This document shows, piece after piece, positions 54,044 to 62,007 of a DNA stretch of 64,000 nt; position 1 is the first letter of the stretch; every line of letters begins with the position of its first letter. Below the pieces are notes generated by a model, which was not told where the DNA came from, searched no databases, and saw only the letters and a list, made by a program, of their open reading frames with translations. The stretch spans positions 124,001 to 188,000 of the forward strand of contig NZ_JANTPU010000001.1 in assembly GCF_024752025.1 (NCBI RefSeq), written 5' to 3'. A program made the position numbers and the translations under genes. This DNA comes from Pseudidiomarina sp. CB1 (GTDB taxonomy: Bacteria; Pseudomonadota; Gammaproteobacteria; Enterobacterales; Alteromonadaceae).

Positions 54044-55082
54044 GCTCGCCGCCGTGAACGTCTTAGATTGGACGCTTGCCGGCTATAACGGCGACACCGT
54101 TGCCGCCAATCAACAGCTGCTCAATGCTACCTTGAAGTACGACGGTGGCGAACTTCATTTCCCTGATTATGGCATTGTGCTCGTTGAACCTGAGCAGCCC
54201 AGTGGTAAAGATGTAGTGCTGTCGTGTGCCGTGCATGGTGACGAAACCGCCCCCATAGAGATGGTCCGTGACATGATACACGGCATTATGCGCGGTGAAC
54301 TTCAGCCGGTGCAACGCACGCTCTTTCTGATCGCCAACCCTGCAGCAATTGCCATTGGCAAACGTTTTGTTGAAATGAACATGAATCGTCTGTTCAGCGG
54401 CGCGCACCAAGAAGGACAGAGCCGCGAACATCAACGAGCAGCGCAACTTGAGCAAGTGATTACGGACTTTTTCGCTGCTGCGCCAGAGGGGCGGCGCGAG
54501 CGCTATCACTACGATTTACACACCGCAATTCGAGACTCGGAATTTGAGAAGTTTGCGGTTTATCCGTTTACTCACGGAGCGCCTTATAAAAAGCAGCAAC
54601 TGACATTTCTTGCGGAATGTGGTGTCGAGACAATTTTGCTGAATCAAGCGCCCACCACGACGTTTAGTTATTACAGTGCGCGCACTCATGAGGCCGATGC
54701 ATTTACCGTCGAACTGGGTAAAGTGCGGCCATTTGGCGAAAATGACCGTCGTAAGTTTGCCGCCGCACAAACAATGTTCACTAAGCTTATTTGCGAGCGT
54801 GAGCTGAAATTGCCGGAATTTGATGCAAATCGTACCCGCGTTTTTGACGTCTGCCGTACAATTAACCGTACAGTTGAGAATTTCACCCTGCATTTTCCCG
54901 ATGATGTAGCCAATTTTACCGCCTTTGAGAAGGGCGAACTGCTGGCTACCGATGGTGAACAAGAGTACCTGGTCGAACAGTCGGGGGAACGTATTATTTT
55001 CCCGAATGCCAAGGTGGCTCTGGGCCAGAGGGCATTATTGACGGTTGTAGAAGTGCCTTTTATGCAGTTGCAACTGGTCTGA
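54024..55082 (+). CDS. astE: Succinylglutamate desuccinylase AstE
   Basis: This 352-residue zinc hydrolase is of the AstE/aspartoacylase family. It performs the last step of the arginine succinyltransferase pathway, splitting N-succinylglutamate to succinate and glutamate. The zinc-binding motif is CAVHGDETAPIE, with the second His in YHYDLHTAIRDS; the substrate Arg/Asn segment is VEMNMNRLF. The start is GTG 54024, supported by AGGAG 7 bases upstream inside the DUF599 gene. The other ast genes are not in this window. The bkd operon follows 86 bases later. Confidence 0.9.
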   Translation: MNQKTNELAAVNVLDWTLAGYNGDTVAANQQLLNATLKYDGGELHFPDYGIVLVEPEQPSGKDVVLSCAVHGDETAPIEMVRDMIHGIMRGELQPVQRTLFLIANPAAIAIGKRFVEMNMNRLFSGAHQEGQSREHQRAAQLEQVITDFFAAAPEGRRERYHYDLHTAIRDSEFEKFAVYPFTHGAPYKKQQLTFLAECGVETILLNQAPTTTFSYYSARTHEADAFTVELGKVRPFGENDRRKFAAAQTMFTKLICERELKLPEFDANRTRVFDVCRTINRTVENFTLHFPDDVANFTAFEKGELLATDGEQEYLVEQSGERIIFPNAKVALGQRALLTVVEVPFMQLQLV

Positions 55083-55087
55083 TTTTT

Positions 55088-55126
55088 ACGCAAATGCGTA
55101 GTCGCTTATTTGCATGTCAGTTGACG
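55088..55126. promoter_or_regulatory. Dyads and -35-like hexamer upstream of the bkd operon
   Basis: A short palindrome ACGCA-AA-TGCGT (55088-55099) sits inside a larger imperfect dyad in which GCAAAT (55090-55095) pairs with ATTTGC (55108-55113). TTGACG (55121-55126) follows, 43 bases before the E1-alpha ATG, but the hexamer 17 bases on (CAATTT) is a poor -10. The layout suggests a regulator-controlled promoter. Branched-chain catabolic genes in related bacteria are often under a MerR-type regulator such as LiuR; assignment here is only a guess. Confidence 0.3.
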
Positions 55127-55168
55127 TAAAGGTAAAGTGAGCGCAATTTTTCTGAGAACGAGAAAGTT

Positions 55169-56368
55169 ATGGCACAGGATAAACAACATCAGCTAGAAAT
55201 CGTGACCAAACCGAGCTTTTTAGACGGTTCTGCGTTGCAGATTCCAATGCTTCAGATCCTCAAAGAAGACGGTACCGTGCACAAGGGTGCTAAGGCACCT
55301 GAGATTGACAAAGATCTTGCTTTGAAGATGTTTGATACCATGCAATTCATCCGCATTCTGGACGAACGCATGATTGCTGCGCAACGCCAGGGGCGTATTA
55401 GCTTCTACTTGTCTTCGCTTGGCGAAGAAGCGGCAAGTATCGGTTCGGCAGCCGCGTTGGATGACGGCGATATGATCATGGGACAGTACCGTGAACAGGG
55501 CGCTTTGGCCTATCGGGGTTTTACCGTTGAACAGTTCATGGACCAATTGTTCTCAAACGAGCGCGATCTCGGTAAGGGCCGCCAAATGCCGGTGCATTAT
55601 GGCTGCGCGGACCTTAACTTTATGACCATCGCTTCGCCACTAGCCACTCAGATCCCGCAAGCGACGGGCTACGCTTATGGCCAGAAGATGGACAAAACTG
55701 GCAACTGTACTATTTGTTATTTCGGTGAAGGCGCGGCTTCTGAAGGTGACTTTCATGCCGCGTTGAACATGGCCGCAGTCTACAAAGTTCCAGCGATTTT
55801 CTTCTGCCGTAACAACGGCTATGCCATCTCGACGCCATCGCAAGGCGAACAATATGCTGGCGACGGCATTGCGCCACGCGGTGTCGCCTACGGCATGAAA
55901 ACCATTCGTGTCGATGGTAACGATATCTTGGCCGTTTATTTAGCCACACAAATGGCGCGTAAACTTGCCGTTGAAGAGAACGAGCCGGTGTTGATTGAAG
56001 GTATGTCGTACCGTATGGCTGGGCACTCGACCTCAGATGATCCAACCGGGTACCGTACTCGTGATGAAGAAGACGCTTGGCGTGCAAAAGATCCGCTCGC
56101 GCGTTTCCAAACTTATTTGATCAAGAAAAAATGGCTGACCGAGAAAGATGCTGAAGCGATCTTTGCTGAGAAGAAAGCCGCTGTCTTGGCAGCACTGAAG
56201 AAATCAGAGAAAGTTCCAGCTCCGCATATTGATGAGTTGATTAATGACGTCTATGACACCCCAACCCAACAGCTTAAAGAGCAACTTGAGCAGTTGAAGG
56301 CGCACATTCGCAAATACCCAGAGGCGTATCCGAAAACAGCGTCACGTATTGATGGGGGAGATAAATAA
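55169..56368 (+). CDS. bkdA1: Branched-chain 2-oxoacid dehydrogenase E1 alpha subunit
   Basis: This 399-residue protein is the thiamine-diphosphate-binding half of E1, which decarboxylates the oxoacids from Val, Leu and Ile. The ThDP motif starts GEGAASEGDF and ends at FFCRNNGYAIS. RMAGHSTSDDPTGYR is the conserved phosphorylation-loop region. The approximately 45-residue N-terminal extension before the domain is typical of the Bkd type. The stop overlaps the next ATG by one base (TAATG), so E1 alpha and beta are made together. Confidence 0.93.
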   Translation: MAQDKQHQLEIVTKPSFLDGSALQIPMLQILKEDGTVHKGAKAPEIDKDLALKMFDTMQFIRILDERMIAAQRQGRISFYLSSLGEEAASIGSAAALDDGDMIMGQYREQGALAYRGFTVEQFMDQLFSNERDLGKGRQMPVHYGCADLNFMTIASPLATQIPQATGYAYGQKMDKTGNCTICYFGEGAASEGDFHAALNMAAVYKVPAIFFCRNNGYAISTPSQGEQYAGDGIAPRGVAYGMKTIRVDGNDILAVYLATQMARKLAVEENEPVLIEGMSYRMAGHSTSDDPTGYRTRDEEDAWRAKDPLARFQTYLIKKKWLTEKDAEAIFAEKKAAVLAALKKSEKVPAPHIDELINDVYDTPTQQLKEQLEQLKAHIRKYPEAYPKTASRIDGGDK

Positions 56369-57345
56369 TGGCGAACATGAACTTATTACAAGCCATCAAT
56401 AGTGCACTTGACATTGCGATGGCAAAAAATGACAAAGTCTATAGCTTTGGTGAAGATACCGGTGCGTTCGGTGGGGTATTCCGCGCGACGTCAAAGTTAA
56501 CCGATAAATATGGTCGTCACCGTAACTTCAATACGCCTTTGGTAGAGCAGGGCATCCTTGGTTTTGCCAATGGTTTGGCCTCGCAAGGTAGTTATGCGGT
56601 TGCTGAGATTCAATTCGGTGACTACATCTTCCCAGCGTTTGACCAGATCGTGAACGAGTCAGCGAAGTTCCGCTATCGTTCGGGTAATGAATTTAATGTC
56701 GGCGGACTTACCATCCGTACACCTTACGGTGGTGGTATCGCCGGTGGTCATTATCACTCACAGTCACCAGAAGCTTATTTTGCCCACACCCCAGGCCTGA
56801 AGATTGTTATGCCACGTAACCCGTACATGGCGAAAGGCTTGTTGTTGAGTGCGATTTTTGATCCAAACCCTGTGCTCTTCATGGAGCCGAAGCGTTTATA
56901 CCGTGCTTCAACCGGCGAAGTTCCTGAAGAAGAATACACGCTAGAATTAGGTAAAGCTGACGTCGTCCGCGAAGGTAAAGATTTAACCATCGTCGCTTGG
57001 GGTGCACAGGTTGAAATGGCCGAAAAAGCGGCAGATAAGGCCGCAGAAGACGGTATCGACTGTGAAGTCATCGACTTGGTTAGCTTGTTACCGTGGGATA
57101 TCGACACCGTAGCGAAATCAGTGATGAAAACGGGTCGTTTGGTAGTGACGCAAGAAGCACCACTGACCAATGGTTTTGCCAGTGAAGTGGCGGCAACGAT
57201 TCAAGACAAATGCTTCTTGTACCTTGAGTCGCCGATTGCCCGTGTGTGTGGCCTTGATGTGCCGTATCCGCTGTGCCACGAGAAAGAATACTTTGTCGAC
57301 CACCTGAAAGTGTACGAAGCCGTGAAAGCTTCGATGACCTATTAA
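56368..57345 (+). CDS. bkdA2: Branched-chain 2-oxoacid dehydrogenase E1 beta subunit
   Basis: This 325-residue transketolase-like subunit completes the E1 active site. The pyrimidine-binding segment contains FGEDTGAFGGVFRAT and NTPLVEQGILGFANGLA. A C-terminal transketolase domain starts at about residue 200 (LTIVAWGAQVEMA). It begins at the E1-alpha stop and is followed 12 bases later by the E2 gene. The E3 lipoamide dehydrogenase gene is absent here, so the complex must share an E3 encoded elsewhere. Confidence 0.93.
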   Translation: MANMNLLQAINSALDIAMAKNDKVYSFGEDTGAFGGVFRATSKLTDKYGRHRNFNTPLVEQGILGFANGLASQGSYAVAEIQFGDYIFPAFDQIVNESAKFRYRSGNEFNVGGLTIRTPYGGGIAGGHYHSQSPEAYFAHTPGLKIVMPRNPYMAKGLLLSAIFDPNPVLFMEPKRLYRASTGEVPEEEYTLELGKADVVREGKDLTIVAWGAQVEMAEKAADKAAEDGIDCEVIDLVSLLPWDIDTVAKSVMKTGRLVVTQEAPLTNGFASEVAATIQDKCFLYLESPIARVCGLDVPYPLCHEKEYFVDHLKVYEAVKASMTY

Positions 57346-57357
57346 GAGGGCCGTAGT

Positions 57358-58977
57358 ATGAGTAAAGATTTTATCTTACCGGACATCGGCGAAGGCATCG
57401 TTGAGTGCGAAATCGTTGAATGGCTTGTTGCTGAAGGCGACACCATCAAAGAAGACCAGCCAGTGGTCGACGTGATGACCGACAAAGCATTAGTGCAGAT
57501 CCCCGCCAAAGAAGACGGCGTGGTGAGCAAGCTTTATTACGCCAAAGGCGACATCGCCAAAGTCCACGAACCTCTCTTTGCCATCACCGGCACCGACGAT
57601 GACGCGGGTTCCGACAACGCCAATTCAACTGCATCGGCGGACAAGGACGTAGCCCGCAGTTCTACTGCGGGGGAACCTGAACCCAGCAGCAATGCAACTT
57701 CAGGAAGCACTGTCACCGACTTCATCCTTCCCGACATCGGTGAAGGTATCGTCGAATGCGAAATCGTCGAATGGCAAGTCAAAGAGGGCGATGTCATCGA
57801 AGAAGACCAACCGGTCGTTGACGTAATGACCGACAAAGCTTTGGTACAGATCCCCGCGAAAGAACACGGCGTCGTCGAAAAGCTTTACTACGCCAAAGGC
57901 GACATCGCTAAAGTGCATGAGCCACTATTCGCCATCCGCGTTGAAGGGGAAGAAGGTGAAGGCAACATAGCCCGTAGTTCTACTACGGGGTCAGCTAGCG
58001 CCACGAACGATGGTCAACCGTCCGCCGCCAAACCAGGTCAAGCCGACGCCCCACAAGCGGCGCGCCAAGGCAAAGCCATTGCGAGCCCGGCGGTTCGCCG
58101 ACGTGCCCGCGAACTTGACGTCGACATCAGCCAAGTTCCTGGCTCCGGCGCCAAAGGCCGCGTAATGAAAGAAGACGTCGAAAACTTTGTAGCCCGTGGT
58201 TCTACCACGGGGGAAGCAACAACATCGCAATCGACGTCCGACTCAGCAGCCAAGCCAGCAGCAACCAGCGGCGGCACCCGCACCGAAGCCATCCGTGGCG
58301 TAAAAGCGGCCATGGCGAAAGCGATGACCGAATCGGTCAGCACCATTCCGCATTTTACCTACGCTGATGAATTTGATCTGACCAACGTCATGGCGCTGCA
58401 GAAACAATTGAAAGAGCGTTACAAAGATGAAGGTATTCGCATCACCATGATGCCATTCTTCATCAAAGCGTTGTCGTTAGCGCTGAAAGAATTCCCAATC
58501 ATGAACGCGCAAGTGAATGCTGACTGTACCGAGATCACCTATTTTGATGATCACAACATCGGTATGGCAGTCGACACCAAGATTGGCTTGCTCGTACCCA
58601 ACGTAAAGCAGGTACAAAACAAGAGCATTATCGACATCGCCAATGAGGTCACCCGTCTGACTCAGGCTGCTCGTGAGGGTCGAGTAGCCCAAGAAGATAT
58701 GAAAGGTGGCACTATTTCCATTTCGAATATCGGTGTCATTGGCGGTACCGTAGCGACGCCAATCATCAACAAACCGGAAGCCGCTATTGTGGCATTGGGT
58801 AAAGTACAAGAACTCCCACGCTTTGACGCTCAGGGTAACGTGGTCGCGCGCAAAATCATGAATGTCAGTTGGTCAGGCGATCATCGCATCATTGACGGCG
58901 GCACCATTGCTCGCTTCAATAAGCGTTGGCAGGAATACTTGGAAGACCCAACCTCGATGTTGGTGCATATGGTTTAA
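57358..58977 (+). CDS. bkdB: Branched-chain 2-oxoacid dehydrogenase E2 (dihydrolipoyl acyltransferase) with two lipoyl domains
   Basis: The protein has 539 residues. Lipoyl domain 1 (about 3-76) has lipoyl-Lys43 in MTDKALVQ, and lipoyl domain 2 (about 120-193) has Lys160 in the same motif; the two are about 90% identical over 72 residues. A peripheral-subunit-binding domain follows (about 240-277, ASPAVRRRARELDVDISQ). The catalytic domain (about 310-539) has the His/Asp motif GDHRIIDGG near residue 508. Many bacterial Bkd E2 proteins have one lipoyl domain. Each of the three Ala/Ser/Thr-rich linkers contains an in-frame 23-base palindrome (listed separately). It ends the operon before a strong terminator. 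Confidence 0.93.
   Translation: MSKDFILPDIGEGIVECEIVEWLVAEGDTIKEDQPVVDVMTDKALVQIPAKEDGVVSKLYYAKGDIAKVHEPLFAITGTDDDAGSDNANSTASADKDVARSSTAGEPEPSSNATSGSTVTDFILPDIGEGIVECEIVEWQVKEGDVIEEDQPVVDVMTDKALVQIPAKEHGVVEKLYYAKGDIAKVHEPLFAIRVEGEEGEGNIARSSTTGSASATNDGQPSAAKPGQADAPQAARQGKAIASPAVRRRARELDVDISQVPGSGAKGRVMKEDVENFVARGSTTGEATTSQSTSDSAAKPAATSGGTRTEAIRGVKAAMAKAMTESVSTIPHFTYADEFDLTNVMALQKQLKERYKDEGIRITMMPFFIKALSLALKEFPIMNAQVNADCTEITYFDDHNIGMAVDTKIGLLVPNVKQVQNKSIIDIANEVTRLTQAAREGRVAQEDMKGGTISISNIGVIGGTVATPIINKPEAAIVALGKVQELPRFDAQGNVVARKIMNVSWSGDHRIIDGGTIARFNKRWQEYLEDPTSMLVHMV
57649..57671 (+). repeat. REP-like palindrome 1 in bkdB (linker between lipoyl domains)
   Basis: GTAG is followed by CCCGCAG, loop TTCTA, and CTGCGGG, a perfect 7-bp stem. 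It is read in frame 0 as VARSSTAG (from residue 98). The tetranucleotide GTAG at the foot of a hairpin is typical of REP elements served by RAYT transposases, including the E. coli REPs and the GTAG repeats of Stenotrophomonas. Confidence 0.75.
57967..57989 (+). repeat. REP-like palindrome 2 in bkdB (linker after lipoyl domain 2)
   Basis: ATAG is followed by CCCGTAG, TTCTA and CTACGGG. The stem is perfect and differs from copy 1 by a compensating pair (C/G to T/A), while the loop is unchanged. It is in frame 0 and encodes IARSSTTG (from residue 204). The first base of the tetranucleotide has changed from G to A. Confidence 0.75.
58189..58211 (+). repeat. REP-like palindrome 3 in bkdB (linker before the catalytic domain)
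   Basis: GTAG is followed by CCCGTGG, TTCTA and CCACGGG. The stem is again perfect, with two pairs changed relative to copy 1 and one relative to copy 2, each compensated. It is in frame 0 and encodes VARGSTTG (from residue 278). No other copy was found elsewhere in the window by eye. Confidence 0.75.
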
Positions 58978-59006
58978 AAAAAAACGGCCCTCGGGCCGTT
59001 TTTTTT
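58976..59006. terminator. Bidirectional rho-independent terminator
   Basis: ACGGCCC (58984-58990), loop TC, GGGCCGT (58993-58999), flanked by nine A on the left and a run of T to 59006. It ends the bkd operon from the left and the abgT-SDR pair from the right. Confidence 0.95.
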
Positions 59007-59019
59007 GCTGTCTTTATGT

Positions 59020-59805
59020 TTAACGCTTGGCCACCATGCGGCGCACAAAGCTCGGCGAGATGCGCTGCAAGAACGGGGCAAGCTTGGACATGCCGGAGCC
59101 AACCACGACTTCGGCTTTGCCTTTTGCTATCGCCTGCAGAGACTGGCGGGCGCATTCTTCAGCCGAGATGCCACCAGCGTTGTCGGGATCTTCTTTACCA
59201 AGCGCAGAGCCGTCGCCTGATAGCGAATTGTGCGCAATCGCGGTATTGATAAAGCCGGGTAGAATTGAAGTCACCACCAAGCCATGTTGGTTCATTTCGG
59301 CACGTAACGAATCCATAAAGCCAAGCACCGCAAATTTTGCGCCGTTATAGCCACTACGTAGCTTAGTACCGACTTTACCTGCTACCGAAGACACTGTGAC
59401 GATGTGTCCACGGCGACGCTCTACCATACGCGGCAAAACTAGCTTGGTTAAAGCTACGACGCCAAAATAATCAATTTCCATCAACTGTCGATAGACCTTA
59501 AGGTCAGTGTCGAGAATCATCGATCGTTGTGAGACACCGGCGTTGTTGATCAGGATATCAATCACTTGGTCACCTAGCGCAACCCGCGCTTGCTCCGCGG
59601 CTGCTTCCGGCTGGCTTAAGTCGAGTGCTAACACTTGATGACGTTCGGGGTGGGCAAGCTCGCTACGGACTTGCTCCAGTACCTCGGCACGGCGCGACGT
59701 AAGAATTAAATGCGCGCCGGCTTCGGCGAGTTGCTGTGCCATAGCTAAACCGATGCCTGAAGAGGCACCGGTTAGCCAGACGGTTTTACCCGAAAAATAC
59801 CCCAT
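59020..59805 (-). CDS. Short-chain dehydrogenase/reductase
   Basis: This 261-residue Rossmann-fold NAD(P)-dependent oxidoreductase has the cofactor motif TGASSGIG and the structural NNAG. The catalytic Ser-Tyr-Lys lies in VSSVAGKVGTKLRSGYNGAKFA. It has the hydrophobic C-terminal character of DHRS7/YqjQ-like reductases. The substrate is unknown. It begins 3 bases after the AbgT-family gene stop, so the two are co-transcribed. Confidence 0.88.
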   Translation of the reverse strand: MGYFSGKTVWLTGASSGIGLAMAQQLAEAGAHLILTSRRAEVLEQVRSELAHPERHQVLALDLSQPEAAAEQARVALGDQVIDILINNAGVSQRSMILDTDLKVYRQLMEIDYFGVVALTKLVLPRMVERRRGHIVTVSSVAGKVGTKLRSGYNGAKFAVLGFMDSLRAEMNQHGLVVTSILPGFINTAIAHNSLSGDGSALGKEDPDNAGGISAEECARQSLQAIAKGKAEVVVGSGMSKLAPFLQRISPSFVRRMVAKR

Positions 59806-59808
59806 GGT

Positions 59809-61347
59809 TTAACCTGCTGGGTAGATGTAGTTGGCTTGAATACCTAATGGAATACCCGCTATCCAATACAATACTAGGAAGGCTGACCAGATCACCAACA
59901 GACTGACTGTGAACGGCAGCATCAATGCAACCAACGAGCCAATACCGGTGTTCTTCACATAACGCTGGCAGTACAACACTACGAGTGGGAAGTACGGCAA
60001 CAGTGGTGTGATGATGTTACTGGTCGAGTCACCGACACGATACGCAGCCTGAGTTAAATCAGGTGAGTACCCGAGCTGCATGAGCATAGGCACGAAGATC
60101 GGTGAAATCAGTGCCCACTTGGCCGACGCAGAACCAACGAACAAGTTAATAAAGGCAACCAACAGAATGATACCGACCATGGTCACGCCACCGGAAAGCT
60201 GCAACGAGCTCAAGAACGTCGCGCCTTTAATCGATAACAAAATACCAAGGTTCGAGTCGCCAAAGGCTTTGATAAACAACGCACAGAAGAACGCCATGAC
60301 CATATAGTAGGCCATGCCTTCCATGGATTTTGTCATGGCGCCGATCACGTCTTGAGAGTTGGTGAAATTACCTGAAACGTAACCGTGTACGATACCTGGT
60401 AGGATGAAGAGTAAGAAGATTAACGGCACGATCATTTGCATGAGCGGTGCGCTAAATGACGCCAGTTCACCGGTTACCGGATCGGCTAAAGGTGTGTTCT
60501 CAGTAAGTGAAGCCCATGCCAAAAGACCAAGACCGACAACCATGGTTAAAACACCAAGCAAAAACGCCTTGCGGTCACGCGGGGTGACATCGTCAAGCGC
60601 TGGCATGTCTTCTTGATCGCCATCAATTGGTGTTTTGCTCAAGCGTGGCTCAATCACACGGTCGGTTAAATACCAACCTACGAGCACAACGATAATCGAT
60701 GATGCTGCGGTAAAGAAATAGTTGTTCAATGGGTTCAATTGAATCTGTGGATCAAGAATTTGTGCAGCCGATTGCGTGAAGCCCTGTAAGAGAGGGTCAA
60801 TCGCCGAAGGTACAAAGTTGGCACTAAAACCACCAGATACACCAGCAAATGCTGCAGCAATACCTGCCAGTGGGTGACGGCCTGCAGCGTAGTAAATAAC
60901 ACCACCGAGCGGGATCACCAACACATAGCCTGCGTCGACCGCAGTATGGCTGACAATCGCGATCAAGATCAGCACAGGTGTCAGCAATACTTTTGGCGTG
61001 ACGTTCAACATGAGCTTAATCGCGACATTGATAAAGCCGCTGCGCTCGGCAACCCCAACACCTAGCATGGCGACGAGTACCACACCCAACGGCGCGAAGC
61101 CCATAAAGGTGTTGACCATGTTGGCTAAGAAGTCCGCCATTTCTGCGCCACTAAGTAAGTTAGTGACTTGGACATTTTCGCCAGTGAGTGGATGCTTGGC
61201 ATCAAACTCAATTCCGGAAAGCAAGAAGCTAAAGACCCAAACAATAATCAGCAAGCCAAAGAACATGACTGCCGGATCAGGAAGTTTGTTACCCACCTTC
61301 TCGACTTTGTCGAGCATGCGGTTGAGTAACGAGGATGATTCGGACAT
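59809..61347 (-). CDS. AbgT-family transporter
   Basis: This 512-residue inner-membrane protein has about eleven hydrophobic segments and clear AbgT-family sequence: KVEKVGNKLPDPAVMFFGLL, VGVAERSGFINVAIKLML, SHTAVDAGYVLVIPLGG and LPYFPLVVLYCQRYVKNTGIG. Members import p-aminobenzoyl-glutamate or export antifolates, so transport of a folate breakdown product is plausible, alongside the pabB gene elsewhere in the window. AAGGGG is 6-8 bases before the ATG. It is divergent from rnhB. Confidence 0.9.
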   Translation of the reverse strand: MSESSSLLNRMLDKVEKVGNKLPDPAVMFFGLLIIVWVFSFLLSGIEFDAKHPLTGENVQVTNLLSGAEMADFLANMVNTFMGFAPLGVVLVAMLGVGVAERSGFINVAIKLMLNVTPKVLLTPVLILIAIVSHTAVDAGYVLVIPLGGVIYYAAGRHPLAGIAAAFAGVSGGFSANFVPSAIDPLLQGFTQSAAQILDPQIQLNPLNNYFFTAASSIIVVLVGWYLTDRVIEPRLSKTPIDGDQEDMPALDDVTPRDRKAFLLGVLTMVVGLGLLAWASLTENTPLADPVTGELASFSAPLMQMIVPLIFLLFILPGIVHGYVSGNFTNSQDVIGAMTKSMEGMAYYMVMAFFCALFIKAFGDSNLGILLSIKGATFLSSLQLSGGVTMVGIILLVAFINLFVGSASAKWALISPIFVPMLMQLGYSPDLTQAAYRVGDSTSNIITPLLPYFPLVVLYCQRYVKNTGIGSLVALMLPFTVSLLVIWSAFLVLYWIAGIPLGIQANYIYPAG

Positions 61348-61437
61348 GAGAATACCCCTTTTCTATTGTTATTATTTGTTAGACGAAAGTATCATACCCC
61401 ATCAATCCAGAAGCACAACAGAAGAACGTGAGATCAA

Positions 61438-62007
61438 ATGATTTGTGGAACTGATGAAGCAGGGCGTGGGCCCATTGCCGGACCGGTGGTGGCTGCGGCA
61501 GTTATTCTTGACCCGCAGCAACCGATTGAAGGCATTAATGATTCGAAAAAGCTTTCAGAGAAAAAGCGGCAAGCGTTGAGTGAAGAAATTAAAGCCAAGG
61601 CGTTGTATTGGGCCATTGCGCAGTGCGATGCTAAAGAAATTGACCAGCTTAATATTTTGCAGGCCTCACTTGAGGCCATGAAGCGTGCCGTGGAAGCTCT
61701 GCCCGTGGCGCCAGAAAAAGTGTTAGTAGACGGGAATAAACTACCTAATCTACAGGTGCCCGCGGAGGCTATAGTAGGTGGTGACGCCCTGCATGCTTGC
61801 ATTGGCGCAGCTTCAATACTGGCGAAAGTTGAACGGGACCGGCAGATGCTCGAGTGGCATGCGCTTTATCCACATTACGACTTTGCCAAGCACAAAGCCT
61901 ACCCAACGCCAGCACACCTAGCACTCATCAAAGAACATGGCGTGTGCCCGATTCACCGCCGTAGCTTTAAACCTGTTATGCGAATGTTGGGCCACATACC
62001 CGAGTAA
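61438..62007 (+). CDS. rnhB: Ribonuclease HII
   Basis: This 189-residue enzyme removes ribonucleotides misincorporated in DNA. The signature [20 protein letters not shown] is at the N-terminus; further acidic active-site residues lie in [11 protein letters not shown] and [22 protein letters not shown]. Its last 32 bases overlap the end of the convergent argE gene. Together with rnhA, both bacterial RNase H types occur in this window. In many relatives rnhB sits in the lpxA/lpxB/dnaE cluster, but here it stands alone. Confidence 0.94.
   Translation: MICGTDEAGRGPIAGPVVAAAVILDPQQPIEGINDSKKLSEKKRQALSEEIKAKALYWAIAQCDAKEIDQLNILQASLEAMKRAVEALPVAPEKVLVDGNKLPNLQVPAEAIVGGDALHACIGAASILAKVERDRQMLEWHALYPHYDFAKHKAYPTPAHLALIKEHGVCPIHRRSFKPVMRMLGHIPE

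Noticed and set aside
55660-55680. CGGGCTAC (reverse complement of the GTAGCCCG foot) as a fourth REP-like element
   Set aside because: The flanking bases do not form a stem and the TTCTA loop is absent; it simply encodes TGYAYG in E1 alpha.
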